The translations under genes were made by a program, and so were the position numbers. This document shows, piece by piece, positions 50,463 to 63,026 of a DNA stretch of 64,000 nucleotides (positions are counted from its first letter, which is position 1; each line of letters opens with the position of its first letter). Below the pieces are notes generated by a model that worked only from the letters and a program-made list of their open reading frames with translations, made no database searches and was not told the DNA's origin. The DNA comes from Sinonovacula constricta. Its lineage: Eukaryota > Mollusca > Bivalvia > Cardiida > Solecurtidae. The DNA lies in contig CM017556.1 in NCBI GenBank assembly GCA_007844125.1, forward strand, positions 69,286,860 through 69,350,859. The letters run 5' to 3'.

Positions 50463-50560
50463 GAGCGAGAGATAGAGAGGGAGAGAGCGAAAGAAAGAAA
50501 GGAACAGAGAGAGACAGAGAGACAAAGAGAGACAGAGAAAAAGACAGGGACAGAGAGAGC
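50463..50560. repeat. GA-rich (purine) tract
   Basis: About 100 bases of almost pure purine on the plus strand with gagaga, gaaagaaag and gacagaga words. Capable of triplex-type structure; no gene. Confidence 0.85.
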
Positions 50561-53389
50561 GCAGATACAGTGTAATGAAATTATTGTCATAGCTTTTATG
50601 TACGAGTAAAATAGTGATATAGTTTTAACAATATGAGAAACAAAAATATATTAACTGTACTCTGTCAATGATACGTACGGAAGTTGTCAATTTGGATATC
50701 TCTCCCGAATCTGTATAGAAGACTATAATTATTTCATCTTAAGTTGCCGTTTAAACTTGCAAGAAAAGACTTACCTGCATGAGGTATATTATGCTTATAA
50801 TATGATGGAAACAAGTTTTAAACGCTGCTGCAGCATTATTTTGACAGACATTATTTAAATCTGACAGTCCCTTTACTAACATTATCGAGTAAACAACTAA
50901 TAATTTAAGGTACCTATAATCACAGAGATTTTCTAATGAGTTGTGCATGTTTAAGTCAGTTTGTGGCGTAAATCAATGTTAATTAAGCACCGTTTAACAC
51001 CTACGATCCAGTCACACAAAAAACATGCTTTCCGGACAAATAAATCATTCACGTCTTCAGCTTCCATTACAGGTCTTACCAATTTAGAGAAAGAATCCGC
51101 GATGAAAAAACAAATATACGTACGTGCGTATGCTTAAGCATTGTGTGACATAACGGGGCTCAAGTAGAAAACAACTTCTTCTGAAAACAATTTTATTACA
51201 ATTTTAACTAATTATAAATCTAACAAGAGCTTAACGTATGTACTTCTTTCTGTCTCGTCCAAATTCACTCTCTCTCATTCGCCTAGCGGCTCAAATATAT
51301 ACTCTATGCTAACTTCGCATCTTTTTTGCTAATTACCTCGCCTCCGCCTATTATTATCTGATATCAGTATCTATAGAATCTAAACGTCGTATTTTTATTG
51401 TTAATCGTGACTTTTGACCAGGCTGTGTTATGATTTCTTCCTATATTTTGACATATGAATCAATCATGGTCCGAATCAGGTCATGTCGTGCGTCATTACT
51501 GTTGTTTGCCTTAATTTTGCAGTGCGTCATAGTATATTTCCTTGTTTTGATTATTAATCATGTCATTCTTCGTCCTACTCAAAATTAACTCTTTGCACTC
51601 AGCTTATGTAAACGACGAGATGTCTTTAACTCAACAAATATTATTCAACTAGCCGAATGTTATTCAACTGAAAACTAATAACACATTTATTATTTACTTG
51701 AAAACTAATTATTATGGTGATTTTACATTGCAATTGCTTCTTCGCGTCTGATTTCAAACCGCCTGACCTTTATAACATTTACAGATATTTCCAGCAGAAC
51801 TGGAGTCGTATTAATAAAGGATCTTTATTATTTTTTCTGACTTCACTATGCAATTTTGCTGAATCTTGAAATATTTCCTTAGAAATAATTTAAATTTCAA
51901 TTATACAAAGATAAATCATTCAAACTGGGAAACATCTTAATATTGTTTTAAATCTAAGAAATTTTTTAGTATAAGTGAGAGAATATAAACATTCTTTACG
52001 AAAACAACCCCTGGAATTTTATTTATGTGCAGATTGAATCAAAGTATACTATATGTATAAACACAGGCACAGATATATTTCTTAAAAAGGACGGGTTAAT
52101 TCACAAATCTCATTTTTTTTCGTTTGCATGCAAGAGTTGCAACGTTCGAATCCTCACAAACTCATTTTATTTTTTTGTGAAATTGTTAATAGCTAAACAA
52201 GTCTATAAATATATTTCGAGAAAAACAACAACAACAACAACAACAAATACCCCAACAAAACAAAACACTTTTTTGCATCTTCAGTATTTTTAATGCAGGA
52301 ATTTTCTTTAAGTTACTTGTTTACGTTACTTTATTCCACGGCATTTTGAATGCAAGATTTTTCGTTAAAATAAAATTCTACCGTGAATTTATCTATCTCA
52401 GACATGTATACGTTGACTTACAAATATGTATTTTAATGTTAAAAAGCAAAGTGCACATAAACTGTAACCTAACTTTGCATATAAGACCCTTAGTTGGTAC
52501 ATGCATTCATATTAGTATCATACCACAACATGGCATTCACCTACTCTAAGTTGATAGTTGAAATAATAGTATATTATTATTTTACTAAACATAGCAAAGT
52601 TATATTCTTAGTTGAAAAAAAGGCATATCATAACATAGCTTTATTCTACCCTAAGATGGTGTTCATATGAAAAGTGGGGTTTTATTAACCATTCAATATA
52701 TCTTAATTTTTGCAACTTTACCTCAATGAAACAATCCAATAACTTGCACATAACCTTTCAAAGGGATGGACACATTCAATCAGAGGTAATGGTTATTAGG
52801 CAGGGGATTCGTTTCCACTTGTGAAAGAAATTACCATGTAAAGCCTGTGCTTAGCTTAAGGCGGTTGGCGGTCTTGAAGTAAATGTACAATGTGTCTCAT
52901 TATTTCCGTCTTAAAATCCCATTTATCAGCAGAGACCAGACCGGAGATCTCTCCGGCAGAATCGTATTCTCATCATGTGATGTTAGTCCACGGGGTTAAA
53001 TGACCACTTTCTCTAGCTCTGAGCATGTTTCTTACCGTAACAGGAGACTATTTATTTGCTTCATTTTTATCATTATAAATGATGTAATACTGCTACATGT
53101 ACCATGCGAAAACATATTTAAAAAATCTAATGATTCACATAGACTAGATAAGAGCCTAGCGTTGTTGTCTTTCTTCTGTTTTTTATCTGTCGGTTTTACT
53201 AAGCTTACATTCTTACTTATTGCTTTCTTTAACAAGGCTTATTCTTTGTTTATTTTGTTTTCTTACATTTTTCTAATGTTATTATGATAGTATCGTTACG
53301 TAACCTAACTATACATAAAACATAATTCTTAGATATTTTCTTCAAAAATGCTACATGCATATACATACACAAAACGTTGGAGAATATAT
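50561..53389. other. Non-coding AT-rich DNA
   Basis: No gene recognised. Short (aac)n run at about 52226-52248. Confidence 0.35.
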
Positions 53390-53475
53390 GACAAAGTCGT
53401 AGTAGGAGTACTGGAACATATATATAAATTCTGGTTCGGCACAGGACAAAGGAACATGCCAGTCAGTTGTAAACT
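53390..53475 (-). repeat. PLE-tail repeat, type B, 3' end
   Basis: gaatatatgacaaagtcgta, tactggaacatatata and gcacaggacaaagg correspond to the type B tail with substitutions. Sequence after about 53475 is no longer alignable by eye. Confidence 0.5.
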
Positions 53476-53846
53476 GACGATTTAATGTCAATGGCTATGT
53501 TCTATTGCTCAGTCTCTGTGTATTATCACTTGTAAAAGAACACGGGTATAGGCGAAGGCAGGACTTTTTGGAAATGCAACTTTACTCAGACCACATAACA
53601 AAATTTATCAAAACAACAACACGTTATAACATTATTTTAATAATACTGAAACGACACATTTGGAATAAATAAAATGTTGGGAAAAAATGGTTTACTTGTT
53701 GAATCTCTGATATTTTTACAGGTTGCGCGTTGCATGAAACGCTTTCTCCCTAAAAACTGTTAGTAAATAGTAAATATAATTGGTTTTATAGTAATAGTAA
53801 ATGTTTACAAGTAGATATGAATACATTTCGATTATTTCTACACATA

Positions 53847-53925
53847 AAAATAGGTAAATAAGAAAAGGTCCAATTAAAGCGGCGGAAATTTCGAAGAGGA
53901 AAATCAAGTAGATAAAATTTGTCAA
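53847..53925 (-). repeat. PLE-tail repeat, type A, 3' end
   Basis: aataggtaaataagaaaagg followed by tccaattaaag is the type A extreme end as at 37.08 kb. Beyond, only gtagataaaattt can be matched. Confidence 0.45.
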
Positions 53926-54220
53926 TTTGAACGTAGCAAGAATTGACAAGCTATTATATTAGCAATCTTAGTACATAAAATCTAAAGTTTAAATAGAAAA
54001 AAAAAAAGAATGAAATACTCGTTATTTTCAGAACAATGAATATATGTAAATAAAAAGAACAACAACAACAGCAAACTTCTTTATTTATATAAATCTACCA
54101 CATTTTTACATCGCCATTTTTATTTTCAGTCGTAAACTTCCTTCTAACAAAAGAAAATCCCAGTAATATTTGATGTTCACGAGTGAACAAGTTTATTTGT
54201 CTTGGTAAACCTATTCCAAT

Positions 54221-54806
54221 CTAGGGGCGGATCCAGAAATCGTTTACAGGGTGTCATATATGAGCAAGAGGTGCTACCAGAACCAGAGGTACTAGCCGTG
54301 CTAGGTGTCTTGGGGCATGATACACGTAACCCAGAAAAACGTTTGGAATGAAGCAGCCAAATAGAGCCATTACTGCATTTCAGAAGCTGCTTTAAACTTG
54401 AATTCAAACTGTTTGTATTCTCGGCAAAAAAGGTAATCTATAAGCATAGTTTTCATGGGATGAGAAGAGAGGACAAAATTAGCAAGAACCATAGATACAA
54501 ATAGTCTGATGAGGTCTGAGAGCATGCTCCTGCAGAAAAAAACATCTATAAGCCGAATTATATTGCCATTTTCTACATTTCAGATGCTTGACAGACCTTC
54601 ATAGAAGGTATATTTCGCACAAATAGTTCAAGTCCAATGCGTTTATTTTTCAAGACATTTAGGCGTAAATACGTGTTTACTCATCTGTAGCATTCGACAA
54701 GTTTATAACAATGACACATACTAGCGTCATAAAGATGTGACACACACAGAAATGTTAAAAATACCTTCATGAACGCCCAACCCTCCCCTACCGCTTGATC
54801 CGCCCA
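54221..54806. mobile_element. Candidate non-autonomous hAT-type element
   Basis: The left end ctaggggcggatccag and the right end taccgcttgatccgccc are imperfect inverted repeats. Ends with GGGGCGGATCCA are common on non-autonomous hAT-like elements in animals. No transposase frame is inside. An exact 8-base target duplication is not seen (tattccaa on the left, tattgtca on the right), so the call is tentative. The minus-strand Ser-rich ORF at 54177-54407 is a shadow. Confidence 0.4.
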
Positions 54807-56349
54807 TGTATTGTCACTTTCAGTCAAATGTACATTAAATATTCCTGAAAATTATTGTACTGGAAGTATAATTAACAACTAACTTATAATAAATCTTTGC
54901 AAAGGTTGGTAGAGGGAATGGGAAACTTGTGTTTTGAATTTGCTTAATCAAAGTTGGCATATTTCGTTAATTCAAGATAGTTCATCCACGTGAAGCATCA
55001 TTGAGTATAATGTGTCTATTTCTATTTCTGCAAGTCCAATTATGCTTGAACAATGTCGGTTTTGTTTTAAGGGCCGTTGACCGTGGGCGAATAGTTATCG
55101 GTATCGCACTCGATCTTAGAATTACCATCGTACATTGTCTTGTATTATCTAAGCCATTTAGAGAGAATAATAAGAAAATCTGTTTTCTGAAATACTGGTT
55201 TATTGGAAACATTCAATAAATAATTTGGATATGCGAACAATTGTCTTTAACTATTCGTTCACTATAACATTATTTTCCGTGATGAGAAATGTCTGCTTTA
55301 ATGATCCTACACAACTCTGGCATATTTATATAAAGATAAAATACGCCAGCCACAATGTAGAATACGGCGATATTTTCAAGTAACATCCTCCTATCGTGTC
55401 TCTTGTGGAAACATGCCTTGAACTTACTTATATTAGGATAATATTGTAAAATAAAACAAAATCACGGAAAGGCATATTATGGGACTTGAGCAATATTTTC
55501 ATATAAGGTCTATGCCAATGGTAATACATTCAAACCCGCTTTGTATGCTGGAATAAAAGATAATAAAACGTCTATTAATTTATTATCGAACTTTTAACTG
55601 CTTCATCAAAAATACCTTTCTCTAGCAACGCTCTAACAAATGGATAAGGTAAAAATGCTGGTATGCTACTATATGTACACTAAACAAATTTTGTATAATC
55701 GGTTATGACAGTATGTTTGTAACTTTGTTATTTATTCATTTTATTAATCCTTCATTTTGAGGGTCAAGTCACAAGATAGAAGTAAGGTTAAAATGTTATT
55801 TTATTTATTATATTATTATTTTCGTATAGAACAGATACTTGTCTTGGCAAAGTGAATTTCTTCTTCTCTAATACATAATTTGTTTATTTTTACTGCCATT
55901 ATGTGGAATTGTCTGCAGTCTCTCTCCTCATTCTCCTCATTCATTCGTGTATGTTATTAGTTAAACAATACACAAGTATTATTAAATAACACTGCCAAAT
56001 GCCTCCGTGCAAATCAGCGGATAGTGATTCAATAAAATAACTTTACCGCGAAACTTCACGTGATCCACGAATTAAAATTTAGCACAATTTAATAATTTAT
56101 AGGAAAAGACCAAAAGGAATTATTGCACCACAAAACGACTTTAAAGGGCTTAAAGAATCAAGAATTGAAACAACGAAACAACAAGTGACAAAAAAAATCT
56201 GGTAACATGTTGTGTATAGGTTCGTGTTATTACATCACTTAGGAACTGTCTCGAAACAACACACAAAAAGACATAGTCCAGATATCAAGGTGAAGGAAAG
56301 TCCCAGAAGAAAACGCGTTGATAGAGCCAATGCGCAATACAGGTTTACT
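54807..56349. other. Non-coding AT-rich DNA
   Basis: No gene recognised. Confidence 0.35.
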
Positions 56350-56925
56350 AGAAGACCTCACATGAAGCTAACCGCCATAGACAGGACTCGAACTCAAACC
56401 GGTCAGCTAGAAGACCTCTCATGAAGCTTATGGCCGTGGACAGAACTTGAACTCGAACTGGTTAACTAGAAGACCTCACATAAAACCTGTTGCCATGGAC
56501 AGGACTCGAACTCAAACCAGATAACTAGAAGTTCTCACATGACGCCTGTTGCCATAGACTGGACTTGAACTAAAACCAGTTAATTAGAAGATTTCTCATG
56601 AAGCCTATCGCCGTGGACAGGACTCGAACTCAAACAGGATAACTGCAGGCCTCACATAAAGCATTTTGACACGGAAAGACTCAAACTCAAACCGGTTAAC
56701 TAGAAGACCTCACATGAAGCCTACCTCCACGGACAAGACTCGATTTGAAACAGGTAAGCTAGAAGACATAACATGAAGCCTATTGCCACGGACAGGACAG
56801 GTCTCGAACTCAAACCGGCTAACTAGACGACCTCACATGAAGCATATCGCAACGAACAGAACTCGAACTTAAACATCTTAGCTAGAAGACCTCACATGAA
56901 ACCTATCGTTACGGAAAGGACTCAA
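56350..56925. repeat. 59-bp minisatellite, about ten copies
   Basis: Units begin agaagacctcacatgaagc, continue with a variant of gccacggacaggactcgaa and end with ctcaaaccggttaact. Unit starts fall at 56350, 56409, 56468 and so on to 56884, with one short unit (-2) and one with an extra 5-6 bases (a ggacaggacagg duplication). Copies differ by roughly 10-25%. Identity decays at the right end. The 70-residue ORF at 56212-56424 enters the array and is not a gene. Confidence 0.9.
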
Positions 56926-57949
56926 GGGTTGAGAGGCTGGATAGTCAGAGGATAGACGCCTAATCGACATCTGGCTGGCGTCGCTGTTCTTTTAATTATA
57001 ACCTATATGTTACCCGCTGTCAAATGTCATTAAAATACAATTATAAGCTCATTAAATAAATACATGACACTGTAAAAAATAACATTTTACTAAGACTATA
57101 AAAGCCAGCCAGAATTAAAATAAAACATTCTTATAAGGATGATATTTTGCAATGACATTTCAAGTTTGTTTCTAGATTCCACCGAAAATAAAATTTCGGC
57201 GAGTAACATTCACATCCAAATAAAAAGTAACCAGGTGTCTGAAGGTTATAAGCTTTAAGTAAGATGCCGTAGATAATTCTCACGGAACCAGTTTCTAAAA
57301 GATAGAAAACTCAGAAAATAATATGATTTTTCTCAAATAATCGTTGATATTACATTAATCATTCCAATACTATAAAGTGCTATAGCCGGTGTTTAGAAAT
57401 TCCTCCCATATCTCATTACACAAATTCAGTTAGACTTATTCCGAAAAAAAAACTTAATTTTAATTTTCGAAACTGTCGATATGACAGCAAAGGAGAAGAA
57501 AAACAAAAGAAAACATATCAACCCGATACTTCTTTTTTCACAGTCCAACGCACTATCGCCTTGACAGGTCCATTGTAGATGTAGATGAACGATTTTTATT
57601 GTTAAAGACACATTCTGATTTTCACACTGTTTGCATACAGAATAGTTACAGTTAATGGGTGTAAATCAGTCAGTTCATTTCAAATTAATGTTGACCCCAA
57701 GGAGAATCCAAACCTTTTTCTGTGACATTCTTCTGGTTTGGAATTATTTGCAACGATTACATGTACATTATTTTTCGGAAAAAAGTTTAACATCGATATA
57801 TTTAAGACTTTAGATAAGACTGAAAACAATTTAATTAAATTGTGCCTTTTTTCTGGAGCATTCACCAGTATCCAAGATAATATTAGAAAAATGCTATTTT
57901 TGCTGCTTCAACGTTGTGGGACGCAAATAACAGGAAGACGTTTCTTCAT

Positions 57950-58145
57950 AACAAGTATCATCATTTCCATAAGGAGTGGTATCTTTATACCCCAAACAAC
58001 AACACATCTAACATTGAAATTAAGCCCATGCCTGCGCAGTACAATATTCACGTTCGAAAGAGAAGCAAATCTTATTTCTAATTTTGTAGTCTTGATAATT
58101 GATAGTTTTATGCATTTGATAAATGAGTATGTGCAATAATTAAAC
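57950..58145 (+). repeat. Unnamed dispersed repeat, copy 2
   Basis: Partner of the repeat at 43540-43745. Shared words are atttccataaggagtgg, tatctttataccccaaa and gttttatgcatttgataaa. The 133- and 165-residue opposing ORFs over this stretch lack any domain I know. Confidence 0.4.
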
Positions 58146-58360
58146 ATATTAATGCTGACAATATTGACTGGAAAGCATTTTGTAAAAAAATGTTTGTAGA
58201 CTGAAGAAAACATTGCGTATTTTAAAAGGTGAATATTGATAAATGTACAATGTACTTGCTTCATCAACATTGTTATGTTGCTTAGTTTTGCTGTATAAAG
58301 ACAAAAGAATTGGCCCTTATTAGCAATCGAATAATTGTAGGAAAATCTAGATTTGATATA

Positions 58361-58690
58361 CCGTCCGCAATAGCTCAAGCAATAGAACGTCTGTTTGTGG
58401 ATCATTAGGTCGCGGATTCAAACCCCGACTAGGTCAAACCAAAGACTTTAACGTTGGTATTAGTGGCTTCCCTCCTTACGCTAAGGAGACAGCATTACGC
58501 CTGACTCGTCGGTGTCAGTATAATGGACCGGCTGGGTTCAGTCACTGTGCACCTCGTAAGTGTCCCTGTGCTATAATGATAGAGATGTCGATGCACAAAA
58601 TCGGCAATATGCCGGCAAATCCCATCCAATCCCTAAATTTGGTAAATGGAGGAACCAGAAGGCCGTAAGTTAACCGTAAGTTAAAATAAT
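58361..58690 (+). mobile_element. tRNA-derived SINE
   Basis: The head looks like a tRNA promoter: an A-box-like tagctcaagcaatagaac (58371-58388) and a B-box-like GGATTCAAACC (about 58414-58424), 43 bases apart. A GC-richer body follows with cttacgctaaggagacagc, tgactcgtcggtgtcagt and ggctgggttcagtcactg, then a tail ending near ccgtaagttaaccgtaag. The body could be one of the conserved central SINE domains known from molluscs, which I cannot confirm. RNA polymerase III would transcribe it, with a LINE or PLE providing the enzyme. Confidence 0.65.
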
Positions 58691-60539
58691 ATCAGTAAGC
58701 AAGGAGCGTACTTTTAAACAGGCATTTTGAGTGAACATAAACATATTTCAAAACTTATCATGCGTCGAAAACTAAGTTTAAAGGAAACGCGCTTGTTCAG
58801 CACTATTCTGACCTTCGTTTTTTATTGAAATCATGAGTGTATCATTCAAAATTATTTATTAAGTCGTATTACTTCAGGCCATTGTACCCTTCATGAAACA
58901 ATACAATCGGTACAAAACATTCACGACAAGAAGAAGGCTTACCTAAACAATAGCTACTGGTTCATACTTTGATCTATATTAACTCAAATAGTTAATAAAG
59001 AGGTGTATGTTAAGGTAACGTTGTGCCAGTAGCAATTTTTATAAATATAAAATTATAAAACTTTTTATAATACCTTCATGATGCAAACAGGAGATAATTG
59101 GATTGTTCTATAAAAGGTCCTGTTTCGAAAACCACAGGAAGTAGGCACGTCTTATATGTTTGCTTGTATTACAATTTTGTATTATTCTTTTTGTTTCTCT
59201 GGCTAGCTTAGTTACTCCTTCTTGGTGACACATTTTCTAATCCTTTATATAAACCCCGCACACGATTGAAAACTGTAATGAAGGAGGGAAGTATTGTGTC
59301 TGAAAGCTTAACGCCATTTCATAACAAATGTGGCCATGCAATCAACTTCTGATCTATAATACATTTTCAAGAGATGAATAAAACGCCTTTGAAAACACAT
59401 TTAATTATAAACGACTGTATACGCGTTGCAAACGATTTAGACATTTCTATTGACAACACGAGATTCTTGGTATGATAAATATACAACGGGGAATGATGAA
59501 ATTATTTTGTATAGAAACTGAGCACAACGCATCGTGAAATAAAGCTTTACATGATCTTTTACTTCATAAACTCATTTAAAGTAAAGCTACAATGATCTAA
59601 ACCCCTTGATAATGTCAGCTAAATATCAAAATTCCATCCAAGCAATTTGTTCAAGTACAACAGTATAAGGCAGTAAATGTCAGTTTTATTAATGGTGTTG
59701 TCATTGCATTTAATAGTATAAATCCGTATAGAACCACATTCCAAGTCAGGAAATAGAATCCAAATCTCATTATGTGGAATATGTTAGATCGGCTATAAGT
59801 AAATCCACAACAAGAAATGTTGTAATTGCAGATGGAGCAATCTTATAATAGGAATAATGGATTCTAACGACAGCTGACGTCATGTTTTAAATGTCTCCTG
59901 AATATAGTTGTTTGATGTGTCTTTATATGCCTGATTTGTCAGATCTTAATAAAAAGTGACATCACCAAATGAATAATGCCGTTCTATTTGAACAACTGGA
60001 ATTATTTTAAGTTATCTATATTTCTTGATAAATTGCCATAAAATGAAATAACATAGTTGCTTAAATTTGTTCAAATTTATTGCGTGCAGATAAATGACTA
60101 TTTAGTTATTTTTTTTTGTTGAGATGCTAGATATTCAACCACCCAGGCTAGCGGCATATGTGGTCAATATATACGTATCCAAATAATGATTTAACAATCT
60201 TCGGAAGAACAAAATTTATTTACTTTAAACTACGATAACCAAATATATCCGAGAAAGTAACCCTGCATATACAAACTAAGCCACCGCGTGCAGAAGCCGC
60301 AGTTTAATCTTGGTAAAAAGGTCGACCCAAGTGTGTATACAAATTAAACATCAAAACGACATATTTTTCTCTGTGTTTAATGTAAATTAGATCTTTTTTT
60401 CATTTCCTTAGTTTCAAACTCCATAATATGACGGAATAATTCATGGCAGATAAACGGAAAATATTGTAATACGAAGTAGATCATCAAATTTCAGAAGAAA
60501 CTTAATACAAATGTCAATAGGAATCTAGCCAAACCATCG
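58691..60539. other. Non-coding AT-rich DNA
   Basis: No gene recognised. Confidence 0.35.
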
Positions 60540-61745
60540 ACATGTAAATTGAAGTGTTGGAAAGCGACTTTATGCAAAGATCCCTTAAACGTAATATTAT
60601 TGGCCGAGGACTTAATTGTAAATTGCACATACTATGTTAAAGGCAATATGTATACATACTGTGTAATCTCAAGTACAATTCAAGAAGATTGTTCAAGTTA
60701 TCTCTCCTATGTAGAGCACGAATTGACAGATGAAGAGACAGGATTCCAAAAGCGACTGTCCGATTTATGGCTTTAAATCACCGACAGTTTGCATGTAGTG
60801 TAAACGACTTGTCTATAGCCAGTCATTTTTTGCCTTAAAGAAATCGAAAGCGTTCAATTGTAACAGAAAACTCTAATTACTAAGAAACACGGGTTGTAAA
60901 AATTATTAATCTTCTGTTATTATAAGATTATTTTCCTTCTGAAGACAGAAAATACATTAGGAACCTTATTTATTCTTTAAAGAGCATTTCCATAAATGAC
61001 TTACGGCTTGTGTCCTATTGCATCAGTGTTTTCATACTGCATTTAAACTTAAAACACAAAGCAATAAATGCATAATTGTAGGAAAATGAAAACCCAATCC
61101 TCACTTTGTGAAATCTAAAACCTTGTTGTAATAATTTTGTTGTAAACTGGTTTTGGGCATTGAAATATATTTCAATTAGGACGACATCGTGCAACCTTAC
61201 TAAGCTGTGAAATATTAATAGCATTGGATGTAGCATGAGGCGAATCACCATCAAGGGATGGATAATTCATAGTATTTTAAGGCTCATATTGTCTCTCTTG
61301 CCATAGAATAAATATCAAACGATAGCATTGGAAAGGGTGATTTCAACATATTAAATGTCAAATATTTGTTTTGATAATGTAAAGTTCTGGGGAGGTGGAT
61401 GAGGGAGGTGCGTGCTTATCGATCGAATGGGTCATTTGAGACAAGATAGAATTATTAAACTTCGAGTATCGTCAGGATAGAGGGAAATTATTTCGAATTG
61501 TTATAGAATATGAAGTAGAAGAATGTTTACATAAAGTCACAATCAAAATTGTATAAAACATATCTGCAATTAAGGGAGCACATTTGAATCTTATGATACA
61601 ACCAATCGCTTTTCTAAATACGATGTCACAGCAGTTTATAGGAAACACAAAGCTTTACAACTAGTCATACAGTCCCATACCGTGTATTTATCTATAATGA
61701 ATTAGTGTAAAATGAAATGGTAAGTGAATCACAGTAAACGACGTT
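60540..61745 (-). mobile_element. Second PLE copy, strongly degraded
   Basis: The minus strand matches the main PLE from the RT to the 3' region. 61250-61090 reads NAQNQFTTKLLQQGFRFHKVR in one frame. The piece aggcgaatcaccatcaaggg (about 61238) parallels aggagaatcaccgtcaagg at 38.18 kb. The 3' part shares atgaagagacag and atggctttaaatcaccg with 37.68-37.73 kb. The A tail in the expected position was not found. The plus-strand 75-residue ORF at 60549-60776 is antisense to the element. Confidence 0.65.
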
Positions 61746-61755
61746 TAGCTCCGTT

Positions 61756-61990
61756 TAAGGAAAGAAGCGGTTGGAGCGCTCCACAAACCAGGTTCAAGCA
61801 CCTCAGTCGGCCCTTTTGCCGATTGACCGTTCCAAGGCGGTAACTGATGGTTTTTCTTTATGTGTGTTATGTTTCGTCTCAGTGTTTTTGTCACATTTAC
61901 AATTACATTATTTGCCTTTGTCTACTGGTAGATTAGATAAAATTTAGATATCTGTGGAAATTTTTATTGGACTTTTTCTTATTAACCTAT
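61756..61990 (+). repeat. PLE-tail dispersed repeat, type A, full core
   Basis: Complete core: palindrome GGAGCGCTCC (61773-61782), hairpin CAGTCGGC/GCCGATTG with a six-base loop (61804-61825), short hairpin ACCG/CGGT (61826-61841), then the type A tail to ttcttattaaccta. It begins 10-20 bases after the 5' side of the minus-strand PLE copy and points the other way. Confidence 0.8.
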
Positions 61991-62859
61991 TGAGAATTTC
62001 AGTAAAACCAATATTTCAATAGTGATACGTGCATTCATTTCCCCCGACTTGTCTATAATTATAAATTCGAAAATTCCTACATAAAGAACTATAATGCAAT
62101 TGGTTTGATGCTGGCATTTGTACAGGAATTTCACATTTTCAAATTAAACCTATGCATATTTTTTTCACCAGCATCATTGAAAGAAACCGCCATTGAAACA
62201 CTTCAAATATGACTTTCTGCAAAAAAATATTTACAGTTGTTTTAAAATATTACACATACACATTTCATTTATTAGTCTTGATTTACATTTACGTTTGTTA
62301 GTTTTTGGAAGGTACAGTTAAAATTTAATTGCCATTATGTTTATTTCATAATACGTATTTCTTGCTATTATTGCTTTATGTACGTTTAATTGTTAAAATT
62401 AAAACCATTGCAATATCGCAATTTTGAGTTCGCATGGGATAAAGCATTACATTAAAAGTAATTCGAGCTTTTGCTTTCTGTACATGCAATGCTTCCTTAC
62501 CGAATACCAGATGGAAACTGATGAAATTTATACAAACAAGGTATTTTCAACGAAACCCTATCGTTAATTGATAATTCACAACATTTATTATCAATTTGTA
62601 TTATTATTCCATATTTACATTCTGTGAGTGACAACTTAATCTCCTACCTTAAATATAACGATTTGTTTCGCTTGTTTTTGGCTGTTAAGGCCGTTATGTT
62701 GAAAAAAGTTGTCTAAAGTTTTTACGGACCATCATCGATGGATCGACATTAAAAGAAAACACATAATAAAATGCTGTATTAGATGTGTAAGATTATGCCA
62801 TCTTCCTGTACACGTTAAGTAATTGAATTTTTTAAACTGCGATTTCTAGAATGATATAG
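61991..62859. other. Non-coding AT-rich DNA
   Basis: No gene recognised. Confidence 0.35.
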
Positions 62860-63026
62860 TCGTTAAAAGTGGCTACATTATGATTTATTGAGTGCATTCA
62901 TGAAATAAATTAAATATTTATTTATTTATTCATTCATTCATTTATTCATTCATTCATTTACCTATTTACTTATTTATTTATTTAATGAAGTTACTCAATA
63001 AATCAAAATGTAGCCACTTTTAACGA
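62860..63026. mobile_element. Inverted-repeat MITE with tetranucleotide loop
   Basis: The left arm starts TCGTTAAAAGTGGCTACAT and the right arm ends ATGTAGCCACTTTTAACGA, a perfect 19-base match extended by a tgatttattgagt/actcaataaatca block. The loop is an imperfect (attt)n/(attc)n microsatellite at about 62908-62985. Total 167 bases, no coding capacity. Confidence 0.8.

Noticed and set aside
54495..54545. ctgatgagg resembling a hammerhead ribozyme core
   Set aside because: No matching CGAAA and no consistent stem II or III around it.
57908..58405. 165-residue minus-strand ORF opposite a 133-residue plus-strand ORF
   Set aside because: Neither has a recognisable domain. The stretch overlaps a non-coding dispersed repeat and the beginning of the SINE, so chance openness is more likely.
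60549..60776. 75-residue plus-strand ORF with several cysteines
   Set aside because: Antisense to the 3' part of a PLE copy, with matching sequence at 37.6 kb where the frame is not open.
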